From positions 73,411,488 to 73,475,487 of the forward strand of contig OY829540.1 of assembly GCA_963691705.1 (NCBI GenBank): a stretch of DNA of 64,000 nt. The letters are read 5' to 3'. Below, one piece after another: positions 1 to 7,194 of this stretch. Below the pieces are notes generated by a model. The model was not told where the DNA came from, made no database searches, and worked only from the letters and a program-made list of their open reading frames with translations. The position numbers were made by a program, and so were the translations under genes. Origin of the DNA: Viola odorata (Eukaryota > Streptophyta > Magnoliopsida > Malpighiales > Violaceae). Position 1 is the first letter of the stretch. Every line of letters begins with the position of its first letter.

Positions 1-2
1 TT

Positions 3-58
3 GTGAGACAAATTGCAGATTATCTTGGTGAATTTGACTGTTCTTATGAAGTTAGTTT
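3..58 (+). CDS. Penultimate exon of an unidentified gene (5' end outside window)
   Basis: The reading frame starting at base 3 is open for 18 codons plus two bases (GTG AGA CAA ATT ...). It ends at 58, just before a strong donor (GTGAGT at 59-64). The exon leaves phase 2 (TT), which joins in frame to an acceptor at 647 and the 45-codon tail now found at 7057-7194 behind the retrotransposon. The peptide includes IADYLGEFDCSYEVSL. I do not recognise the family. The exon is inferred from phase agreement and splice signals only. Confidence 0.4.
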
Positions 59-647
59 GTGAGTGCTTTTATTTTAATTTTTCCTTCTGGGCATCCTTGT
101 AAATCTGCCTGGTTCTTGTCTCCTGGAATGTCGAGGAATGATTTACTCTATTTGCGTAGGATATGCCGAAGTCTTAGAATCCTGACAGTTTTATCACTTT
201 TTGACTGGGTATGTTGGCCTTTAGCAGTCTGTAGTTCCCACTACCGGTAGTGGATCGTTTACAGCCTCTAAAGGGGTTATGGACAAATACCATGCTGGTT
301 GGGGGCTGATGTTATAGTTCTATTGGTGATGGTAACACTTCATCCGTGATAATCTCTGATAGATTTCCCTGTGTATCTTTGTTGAACCTGAACAACCATG
401 ACCAAGTTCTTGACACTTGGTCCATGCTGACCTAGGCAGTGTAGTTGGTTAATGCAGTAGACTCATCACTCATGCTGTGATTAGTTAGTGCCTTGTGCCC
501 ACCGAAACAAGACTAATAACTTTCTTTTCATCCGTTTCTTTTGGGCAATCTTTCTTATCCTGGCTAAGCCTGGCTATTTATCTGGATATTCGTTGGGAAA
601 TTTCCTTGCATGTTTTTGTGTGCATTTTTTTTTCTTTTTCCAAAAAG
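59..647 (+). other. Probable last intron of the interrupted gene
   Basis: Starts with GTGAGT and ends with a pyrimidine-rich run followed by AAAAAG at 647. It has no convincing open frame, and the two short frames at 59-250 and 495-680 lack protein-like composition. The intron would be 589 bases long. Confidence 0.35.
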
Positions 648-652
648 GTTGT
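648..652 (+). repeat. 5-bp target-site duplication, left copy (GTTGT)
   Basis: GTTGT directly precedes the left LTR and recurs at 7056-7060 directly after the right LTR. A perfect 5-bp duplication is the size expected for integrase-mediated LTR-retrotransposon insertion. Confidence 0.9.
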
Positions 653-1115
653 TGATGCGATCACGGACCCTCAGAATTAGAACGACTTGACACCTTGCTA
701 AGAGGATCGGTCATGGGCAGCCGAGCCTTGCAAATGCGCATAAATCATGCCCAAGGTCGAGGATCGAGTGCTAAATATTCGCAATCCCTAGGCCTAGACA
801 CGCGGAACTCCCAAGATGGTCGAGAAAGCCATGAAGTAGAGGCGCGTCTAGCCCTAGCAAGTCACCAGGCCCCGCACACTCATCCTAAGGCCTTGACAAC
901 AAATGCTTCATCTATGCAAGTCAGAATTGTGTCGCCTAGTCTCCACCAGAATATGGACAAGCAAATGATGCCCGATTTGAGAGATCAGAAGCTTGATGGA
1001 AACTTCAAGATGTTACCTTTCATTTGGGACAAGTTTCAGGTCAATCAGACGGGTGGATCAAAAGTTAGGCTACTCGACATTTTGGCGCGCGGAGCTGAAG
1101 CTGCTGAAGAATCCT

Positions 1116-1320
1116 GGCGTGATCACGTTAAGGTGTTAACGTGAATCACGTTAAGGCAAACGTGATCACGTCTCACTTTTAACGTGAATCACGTTACCTA
1201 CTGGAATGAGAGTGCATTTTTGTTCAAGCCTTAACGTGATCACGTTAGGGCTTAACGTGAATCACGTTAAGGAAAAGTTGGCTAACGTGATCACGTTTAG
1301 ACCCTAACGTGAATCACGTT
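1116..1320 (+). promoter_or_regulatory. Array of eight alternating palindromes in U3 of the left LTR
   Basis: Four copies of the even palindrome AACGTGATCACGTT (1116-1129 with GG for the first AA, 1159-1172 with an imperfect final base, 1233-1246, 1284-1297) alternate with four copies of AACGTGAATCACGTT (1138-1152, 1181-1195, 1254-1268, 1306-1320). Within each even-odd pair the starts are 21-22 bases apart, about two helical turns. The half-site ACGTGA/TCACGT contains an ACGT core typical of plant bZIP/bHLH sites and a CGTG core that NAC or CAMTA proteins can bind. The array lies 55 bases upstream of the TATA box, so an enhancer role is likely but inferred. Confidence 0.75.
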
Positions 1321-1374
1321 AGCTTCTATTTTGGGACGAATTTTGGGCTTTTCAAGCCCAATTTGTGTACGAAC

Positions 1375-1382
1375 TATAAATA
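1375..1382 (+). promoter_or_regulatory. TATA box of the left LTR
   Basis: TATAAATA lies 55 bases after the last palindrome and just after a small inverted repeat (GGGCTTTTCAAGCCC, 1345-1359). The transcription start, and so the start of the R region, is expected about 25-35 bases downstream. Confidence 0.7.
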
Positions 1383-1902
1383 GGTTTTTTTCTTTCTTTC
1401 TTGAGGGAGCTTTGGACAACTTTGTGTGTGTTTTGTTGAGTGAGAATTCTCCTCCTTTGTACACATGGAGCTAGGGCTCAACACTTTCATTCCTTGAGAG
1501 GGATCGATCGAGTTTGAGATTACTCCTCCCGATCTCTCTCCGGGAAATCAAAGTTTGTAATAGTTTTGTCGATTTATGTGAGTGAAGTACATGTTTATTT
1601 GGTTGATCATCCATAGAAACGAGTCTCAATCTTGGCCCTCGGAGTATATCTTGATCAAGCAATTGTTCGTGTGATTTTCGTTACTTCGCGTGTGCTCATC
1701 TCCGTCCCTTCCATCCATCTTCTAATTCCCGGTAACTCTCACCTTCCCATCGCTCTTTTGTGTCTCTTTCTCTGCTGCATCTCCATATCTTGTTATTTCC
1801 CTCTTTGTGGTCATGTGTGTGCTAGATGATTCGTTTGGCTAGATCCTCCTTAAGCTCCATATGTTATCCGGCTTACTAACCCTAGGCCGTGATCGCATCA
1901 AG

Positions 1903-1914
1903 TGGTAGCGGAGC
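1903..1914 (+). other. Primer-binding site, initiator-tRNA-Met type
   Basis: TGGTAGCGGAGC starts two bases after the left LTR. It matches the usual plant initiator tRNA-Met complement TGGTATCAGAGC at 10 of 12 positions. Confidence 0.7.
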
Positions 1915-3128
1915 TTTTGGCCACCTATCGAATTTTTCTAGTTTCCTTTAAATGTGTTAGAGCCTTTCCTTCTTGAAATCTTGAGCTTCTTGCGTCATTT
2001 TTGAAAACTATTTCAAGTGGGCATTTGAGTGGTTGTGGTGATCATTTTTCCTAGGTCAAAAGTTCAAAATTTTACGAAAATCATTTGGGTGTGTTCTTGA
2101 AGTTCATCTTGTGTTCTTGAAGTTCATCTTATGTTCTTGGCCTTGACACTTCTTGATCCAAAAATATTTACCCAAAAGTTGAACCAAGTGTTTCTAATTT
2201 AAAAAAAAAAAAAAGAAAGAAAAGAAAAGAAAGGGATTGGAACACTTAGCCGGCCACACTTTTCCAAGAACCAAGGGTTATCCATTGCATTAACTGCAAC
2301 CAAGCCTTCCACCCCAAGTCTTTGAAATTTTGACCTAAATAACCAAATTCTCTAACCAAATTGCCCATTTTCAACCAACTAAACCCACCTTTTCCCAAGC
2401 CTAGCCGTCCTCCTTCCTTCACTTGAGTCCAGTTGTCCTTTTATTTTTATTTGAGTCTTAAACAAGTCTTAAACTCAAGTCCTAAACTCCTTACATCCTA
2501 AGCTTGAGTTTTAAACATTTGAGTCCTAAACTTAAGTTATATTAAGTCCTAAACTTCCAAGTCTTTTCATTACATTTCTAACTATTTCCTTGAGTCTTTT
2601 ACTCATTTAAATCAACTAATTTTAGCCTTCTTCCCTTCCAACAAAATTTCAAAATTTCTTCCCCAAATCTGAAATTTTGAACTTTCTTTGGATTTCTGAA
2701 ATTTTTTTTCAGCTGTCCCTTGAGTCGTTGTAATCTTCTTGAGTCCTTTGTGAGTTTAGTCTTTCCTCCTCTTGTTCTAATCTTGAGCACTTGCGAAGGT
2801 AGTTGTTGACGAATTGCTTGATTCGGATCACAAGTTTGTTTGCGGCAAAGAGTTGTGTGGTGAGCAAGCTTTGTGTGTGGATGTATTGAGCGATTTGTGA
2901 GGCTATCTTTTACGAGTGATTAAACACGAGTGTTAAACACGTGAGGGAGAGATTTATTTTCTAACCCTTGTTTAAGTGTGCAGGTACACGGAGAACGTGA
3001 AGTTGAGTGTTTGTGAGCACGTATTTTTCGAGTGACCTAAACACATAAACACGAGTGTTTAAACACGTGAGGGAGAGATTATTTACTAACATCTATATAT
3101 ATTTAGTTTGTTCAATTTTTCAGGCACA
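1915..3128 (+). other. Untranslated leader of the retrotransposon
   Basis: There is no long sense frame. The leader holds a tandem copy of GTTCTTGAAGTTCATCTT near 2095-2131, a poly-A-rich stretch at 2200-2235, and repeated short words of the type AGTCCTAAACT between 2455 and 2560. A larger duplication (about 2924-2966 and 3048-3090, both with CACGTGAGGGAGAGATT) is followed each time by a splice-acceptor-like site (GTGCAG near 2983; TTTTTCAG at 3115-3122). A spliced leader is possible but not proven. Confidence 0.5.
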
Positions 3129-3827
3129 ATGTCAAGGGATAGTGATTGTGAGTCTTGTGATCAAGAGTCGTATTATGACGACGATGACTCACAATGCATT
3201 GACGAAAGTGGTGATGAATCATGTGGTGATGATAGTTGCCAACTCGACGGTGATGAAAATTTTGAACCATGTGACGAAATCGGCGATGAATATAACATTG
3301 ATAGTGAAGATGAGTACCAAGATGAAAGTGAAGCAACTTGTAGCGAGAATGAAGACAATGAAGATCCTCCAAGTCCTCGTGTCTTTAGTCATGGCTCAAG
3401 TTCAATTTGTAGTGAGGATGAAGACTATGAAGAGACTTCAAGTCCTCGTCTCTTAATCTGTGGCTCAACATCAAGTTGTAGTGAGGATGACGACGACGAA
3501 GATTTTCCACAAGTCTCAAGCTATGGCCTCGGCTCCATTGCACACCAAAGCCTTGGCCATGGCCCCGAACCAAGTCACTTCCTCTCCTCAAGTGTACAAA
3601 TCCGCGCTAAACAAGATGGAATGCCAAACCGAGTTCCTCATCTTCCTTCCCCAAGGATTCGACCTCACCAAGGCCGAACGCCCCCTCATTCTCCCTCAAA
3701 GGTTCGACCTCGCCAAGGGCATTCAAGTGTGCAAGACTCTTCTTTCGATTCTACCTTCGAGTCTACATTGCAAGAAGTCCAACCTAACCGCTTCACTCAA
3801 CAACCGCAACAACCCACTCCAACTTAA
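3129..3827 (+). CDS. Retrotransposon ORF A: acidic, Ser/Cys-rich protein
   Basis: 232 codons from the first ATG, which follows a splice-acceptor-like TTTTTCAG by six bases. The first 120 residues are dominated by Asp, Glu, Ser and Cys. They include three imperfect tandem units of about 22-28 residues, each starting with CSE followed by acidic residues and a SPR motif in the first two. The C-terminal third is Pro/Arg/His-rich (for example SPSKVRPRQGHSSVQ). No CCHC knuckle or protease motif is visible. The ORF ends at TAA 3825-3827, but the same frame continues through six codons into ORF B. It may be a gag-position protein of unknown function or a decayed part of a longer protein. Confidence 0.5.
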   Translation: MSRDSDCESCDQESYYDDDDSQCIDESGDESCGDDSCQLDGDENFEPCDEIGDEYNIDSEDEYQDESEATCSENEDNEDPPSPRVFSHGSSSICSEDEDYEETSSPRLLICGSTSSCSEDDDDEDFPQVSSYGLGSIAHQSLGHGPEPSHFLSSSVQIRAKQDGMPNRVPHLPSPRIRPHQGRTPPHSPSKVRPRQGHSSVQDSSFDSTFESTLQEVQPNRFTQQPQQPTPT

Positions 3828-3845
3828 TCCTTTGAGCCACGTTCG

Positions 3846-4688
3846 ATGATTAACATTTTGGACGTGATTGAAAGGAATGTGGTTGAGCTTCAAGCCATTG
3901 CGGCAAGGAAGAGTAAAAAACGTAAGGTTGAAAAAGAGAGAAAAAGAAGAGAGCGAGAAATAAAAGAAAAGAGAGAATGTGGAGAGAAGAAAGTAAGTGA
4001 TGAGGAAAATACACGGCATGAAAAAAGTAAGCATGCCAATGAGAGTGAGTGCAACCGCACCCGTGAGAATGAGTTGAGTGAGCTTATTGAGCCAAATCAA
4101 TTTCAAGTTTTCGACAACCTTTTGTTTGAATTGTATTTTGACAATCCGTTGTTTGAGCTTGAAATTGAGGAAAACAAAAGTGAGCAAAACAGCCCCTATG
4201 AAAGAAGTGAGCATGGGTCGAGAGATAGTGAGCAAAACAGCCCGCATGAAAAGAACGAGCATGCGAGAGAGAAACACACACATGAGAGGAGTGAGCAAAC
4301 AGAAAAATTGAGAGAAGAAAGTGAGGAAAAGAAGCAAACGACATTTGTGAAAGTTATTGATCCAATGAGCGTGCCTTTGTGCAATGAGGATCGATTAGCT
4401 CATTCTAACCTTGACACTTCTTTTCCTACTGTTTGTGTGCCTTTCTTGCAGGAGAATCCTCGGGCTTTTCAGGAAAACACACGCCGGAATGCTCCAAAGA
4501 GTGAGGATGGTTCTAAACCATCAATCCTCGGAGGCATTGGAAGCGAAATTGCTCAACATTGGTGCTCCCAACGGCAAGGCCTTGAGGTAAACCATCCCAA
4601 CCTTCCCGCTTTGTCCGAGAGGTACGTACCAAACCCTTCTTTGAATGCTCAATTGTTTGAGGTTGTTCACTTCACTCATCTCTATTAA
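3846..4688 (+). CDS. Retrotransposon ORF B: basic, coiled, NLS-bearing protein
   Basis: 280 codons from ATG 3846, in the same frame as ORF A. Residues 22-39 form a dense basic run (KSKKRKVEKERKRRERE) that would serve as a nuclear localisation signal. The middle is highly charged, with repeated SEQNSP, HERSEQ and SEH words likely to form a disordered or coiled segment. It is interrupted by a short hydrophobic patch (FDNLLFELYFDNPLFELE). The ORF ends in TAA at 4686-4688, after which the frame stays open for another 312 codons (ORF C). It has no known retroelement domain. Confidence 0.5.
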   Translation: MINILDVIERNVVELQAIAARKSKKRKVEKERKRREREIKEKRECGEKKVSDEENTRHEKSKHANESECNRTRENELSELIEPNQFQVFDNLLFELYFDNPLFELEIEENKSEQNSPYERSEHGSRDSEQNSPHEKNEHAREKHTHERSEQTEKLREESEEKKQTTFVKVIDPMSVPLCNEDRLAHSNLDTSFPTVCVPFLQENPRAFQENTRRNAPKSEDGSKPSILGGIGSEIAQHWCSQRQGLEVNHPNLPALSERYVPNPSLNAQLFEVVHFTHLY

Positions 4689-5627
4689 CATGCTGAAATT
4701 TCTTATGACAAACATTTATTGTGTGATAGAGAATCATTCTTACATTTCATTGAGCATGATCCATTTGTTCGTGTATTTGGAAACCACTTGGGTACGACTT
4801 TATTTGCATGCACCAAAAATTTTATCGTACCCCTCGTCAAGCATGAATCTTCTTGGTTTGAGTATGGACATTACTTGAATGAAAATTTTATGGCATGTGT
4901 TAAAATTCCTAATTTGCATTTCATCAAGTATGACCCTTTCTTGCTCAAACGTGCTAATTTTTGTAATTTTTCGGATAATATGTATGATTTGTTTACATGT
5001 TGTTTTCATTTGGAATCCATGATAGATTGGCATAAAGCGTGGACACAATTATTTCGCTCCAACTTGTTAGAATTTTCTTGGTCTGATTGTTGCAAGGAAT
5101 TGTATTTCTTTTTGTGCCGATTGCTTGGTATTCCAAAATATTTTGTAAATGGGCGTGTGGCTCAATTTACTTGGCTAATCCTTATAGGCCGCTTTGAGAA
5201 AATGATCCACCACCTATGTTGTTTAATAGTTTGTGACCCCGTGCGCATTCCCAATATTGTCTTGAAGACTAGTGTGCATAAAGATGAAATGGATGTGCAT
5301 GATTTTGAATTGAATAAATTGTGTTTTGCCAAGTGTAGCCTACATGAGTTATTTGTGGATAATATGCACTTAAATACCATGGATATGTTGAGTGTTAGGA
5401 GAACACAAATTCTTAGACCGAATGTGTCAAGAATTAATTGGTTTAACTCTTACGAGAATTTGTGTTTTCTCTTGCGGAATTTGTTTGGTATTTTCAAGTG
5501 CATTGTGCTTGTGTGTAGTGCTCAATTCTCTTGGCTTGTTATTGTGAGCCGAAGAGAAAAGATAAGTTATTATGTCGGTTGTTCTACACTTTGTGATGCC
5601 ATCCGTATTGTGCATGAAATTTTTTAA
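4689..5627 (+). CDS. Retrotransposon ORF C: aromatic/Cys-rich protein with duplicated module
   Basis: Open in the frame of ORF B immediately after its stop codon. The first ATG is only at 4890, so translation would need readthrough, a spliced start or an internal start. The protein is rich in Phe, Cys, Leu, His and Trp. Two modules of about 60-70 residues (nt about 5065-5265 and 5405-5615) share the order W...C/L-(F)FL-R-L-GI-K...AQF(T/S)WL..V/I..R.EK...C..CD..RI, so they look like an internal duplication. An earlier pair, LHFIEHDPF and LHFIKYDPF, suggests a further repeat. It matches no retroelement enzyme I know, though an env-like or accessory protein is conceivable. It ends at TAA 5625-5627. 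Confidence 0.45.
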   Translation, partial: HAEISYDKHLLCDRESFLHFIEHDPFVRVFGNHLGTTLFACTKNFIVPLVKHESSWFEYGHYLNENFMACVKIPNLHFIKYDPFLLKRANFCNFSDNMYDLFTCCFHLESMIDWHKAWTQLFRSNLLEFSWSDCCKELYFFLCRLLGIPKYFVNGRVAQFTWLILIGRFEKMIHHLCCLIVCDPVRIPNIVLKTSVHKDEMDVHDFELNKLCFAKCSLHELFVDNMHLNTMDMLSVRRTQILRPNVSRINWFNSYENLCFLLRNLFGIFKCIVLVCSAQFSWLVIVSRREKISYYVGCSTLCDAIRIVHEIF

Positions 5628-5633
5628 AACGAT

Positions 5634-6299
5634 GTGCATCCATGTGTAATCACTATTGTTGATTCCTCCTTGGATCACCCTATGCGTAGGCACGCGCAAT
5701 TGCGCCTCTTGGGTTTCTCACCTTTGTTTCCAAGTATTTTTGAGTGTGTAGGTGAGAAGATTGAGGTTATGGATTCGAGGACGAATCCTTTTGAAGAGGG
5801 AGAGGTTGATGCGATCACGGACCCCTCAGAATTAGAACAACTTGACACCTTGCCAAGAGGATCGGTCATGGGCAGCCGAGCCTTGCAAATGCGCATAAAT
5901 CATGCCCAAGGTCGAGGATCGAGTGCTAAATATTCGCAATCCCTAGGCCTAGACACGCGGAACTCCCAAGATGGTCGAGAAAGCCATGAAGTAGAGGCGC
6001 GTCTAGCCCTAGCAAGTCACCAGGCCCCGCACACTCATCCCAAGGCCTTGACAACAAATGCTCCATCTATGCAAGTCAGAATTGTGTCGCCTAGTCTCCA
6101 CCAGAATATGGACAAGCAAATGATGCCCGATTTGAGAGATCAGAAGCTTGATGGAAACTTCAAGATGTTAGCTTTCATTTGGGACAAGTTTCAGGTCAAT
6201 CGGACGGGTGGATCAAAAGTTAGGCTACTCGATATTTTGGCGCGCGGAGCTGAAGCTGCTGAAGAATCCTGGCGTGATCACGTTAAGGTGTTAACGTGA
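5634..6299 (+). CDS. ORF crossing the polypurine tract into the 3' LTR
   Basis: The same frame as ORFs A-C reopens after TAA 5625 and runs 222 codons to TGA at 6297-6299. Its first ATG is at 5769. It spans the polypurine tract and most of U3. The words DSRTNPFEEGEVDAI, then PRGSVMGSRALQMR, resemble the C-terminal tail of plant Ty3/gypsy polyproteins (SRTNPFxEGExD followed by GPxTRSRAK). This suggests a relic of the polyprotein end. The LTR part is also open in the left LTR (695-1144). Whether it is translated is unknown. Confidence 0.4.
   Translation: MHPCVITIVDSSLDHPMRRHAQLRLLGFSPLFPSIFECVGEKIEVMDSRTNPFEEGEVDAITDPSELEQLDTLPRGSVMGSRALQMRINHAQGRGSSAKYSQSLGLDTRNSQDGRESHEVEARLALASHQAPHTHPKALTTNAPSMQVRIVSPSLHQNMDKQMMPDLRDQKLDGNFKMLAFIWDKFQVNRTGGSKVRLLDILARGAEAAEESWRDHVKVLT
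5789..5806 (+). other. Polypurine tract
   Basis: TTTTGAAGAGGGAGAGGT lies immediately upstream of the right LTR. It has the purine run expected for plus-strand priming, and a GAGGACGAATCC-type context precedes it as in many plant Ty3 elements. Confidence 0.75.
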
Positions 6300-6475
6300 A
6301 TCACGTTAAGGCAAACGTGATCACGTCTCACTCTTAACGTGAATCACGTTACCTACTGGAATGAGAGTGCATTTTTGTTCAAGCCTTAACGTGATCACGT
6401 TAGGGCTTAACGTGAATCACGTTAAGGAAAAGTTGGCTAACGTGATCACGTTTAGACCCTAACGTGAATCACGTT
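6271..6475 (+). promoter_or_regulatory. Palindrome array in U3 of the right LTR
   Basis: The same eight alternating ACGTGA dyads as at 1116-1320, offset by 5155. All palindromes are unchanged between the two LTRs. The right-LTR TATA box (6530-6537) could drive outward transcription into the downstream flank. Confidence 0.7.
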
Positions 6476-6529
6476 AGCTTCTATTTTGGGACGAATTTTG
6501 GGCTTTTCAAGCCCAATTTGTGTACGAAC

Positions 6530-6537
6530 TATAAATA
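6530..6537 (+). promoter_or_regulatory. TATA box of the right LTR
   Basis: TATAAATA in the same position as the left-LTR box. Transcripts starting here would leave the element and run into the 7056-7194 exon remnant. Confidence 0.6.
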
Positions 6538-7055
6538 GGTTTTTTTCTTTCTTTCTTGAGGGAGCTTTGGACAACTTTGTGTGTGTTTTGTTGAGTGAGA
6601 ATTCTCCTCCTTTGTACACATGGAGCTAGGGCTCAACACTTTCATTCCTTGAGAGGGATCGATCGAGTTTGAGATTACTCCTCCCGATCTCTCTCCGGGA
6701 AATCAAAGTTTGTAATAGTTTTGTCGATTTATGTGAGTGAAGTACATGTTTATTTGGTTGATCATCCATAGAAACGAGTCTCAATCTTGGCCCTCGGAGT
6801 ATATCTTGATCAAGCAATTGTTCGTGTGATTTTCGTTACTTCGCGTGTGCTCATCTCCGTCCCTTCCATCCATCTTCTAATTCCCGGTAACTCTCACCTT
6901 CCCATCGCTCTTTTGTGTCTCTTTCTCCGCTGCATCTCCATATCTTGTTATTTCCCTCTTTGTGGTCATGTGTGTGCTAGATGATTCGTTTGGCTAGATC
7001 CTCCTTAAGCTCCATATGTTATCCGGCTTACTAACCCTAGGCCGTGATCGCATCA

Positions 7056-7060
7056 GTTGT
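7056..7060 (+). repeat. 5-bp target-site duplication, right copy (GTTGT)
   Basis: Identical to 648-652 and flush with the right LTR end. Confidence 0.9.
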
Positions 7061-7194
7061 GGAAGTTTACTTGGTTTGATACTTGCTTTGCACTTAAGTC
7101 TAACCCGATCAAACTCCACTCAACTGATGCCAAAGAACCGCGGGGTATCGATCATGGTGTGAATGGGGGAGTTCTCCGGAACCGAAAAAAGTGA
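7057..7194 (+). pseudogene. Last-exon remnant of the gene split by the retrotransposon
   Basis: Frame TTG TGG AAG ... is open for 45 codons and ends at TGA 7192-7194. The peptide begins LWKFTWFDTCFALKSNPIKL. Joined to the exon ending at 58 (phase TT plus G), it continues that reading frame exactly. The element sits five bases into this exon, so normal splicing at 647 would now read into the LTR. The LTR end creates a new AG at 7055-7056, but splicing there would shift the frame by one base. The family is not recognised, and the exon call rests on phase and composition. Confidence 0.4.

Larger units (their letters stand above)
653..1900 (+). repeat. Left (5') LTR
   Basis: 1248 bp, bounded by TG...CA within a perfect 14-bp inverted repeat (TGATGCGATCACGG / CCGTGATCGCATCA). 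The U3 part holds an open frame (695-1144) and a palindrome array (1116-1320), followed by a TATA box (1375-1382). It ends next to the primer-binding site. It is nearly identical to 5807-7055. Confidence 0.93.
653..7055 (+). mobile_element. Young non-autonomous LTR retrotransposon, Ty3-like
   Basis: The element is complete at 6403 bp. It has two LTRs (653-1900, 5807-7055), a primer-binding site just inside the left LTR, a polypurine tract just before the right LTR and a perfect 5-bp target duplication. Comparing the LTRs by eye shows 9 substitutions (8 transitions) and one 1-base indel over about 1248 bp, roughly 0.7%, so the insertion is recent. The 3.9 kb interior has no motif I recognise as gag zinc knuckle, protease, RT, RNase H or integrase, so any mobility must depend on enzymes from another element. 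The phrase SRTNPFEEGE next to the polypurine tract resembles the C-terminal polyprotein tails of plant Ty3/gypsy elements, which points to that ancestry. LARD-like is a fair alternative label. Confidence 0.9.
5807..7055 (+). repeat. Right (3') LTR
   Basis: 1249 bp, with the same 14-bp terminal inverted repeat as the left LTR. It differs from the left copy by about nine substitutions and one base of length (ACCCCT against ACCCT near the start). Confidence 0.93.

Noticed and set aside
695..1144. 149-residue frame in the left LTR as a host gene
   Set aside because: It is part of the LTR and is repeated at 5850-6299. There it continues from the element's interior, so it belongs to the retrotransposon.
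1116..1320. Palindrome array as a CRISPR-like repeat
   Set aside because: The repeats are 14-15 bp with irregular short spacers and lie inside a plant LTR. Promoter dyads explain them better.
3460..3849. Second long frame overlapping ORF A
   Set aside because: It is a shadow of ORF A in another frame, without domain features or a supported start. The A-B-C frame explains the region.
1901..5806. Hidden gag-pol of the retrotransposon
   Set aside because: I looked for CCHC, D(S/T)G, YxDD and integrase HHCC/DDE patterns in the frames supplied and found none.
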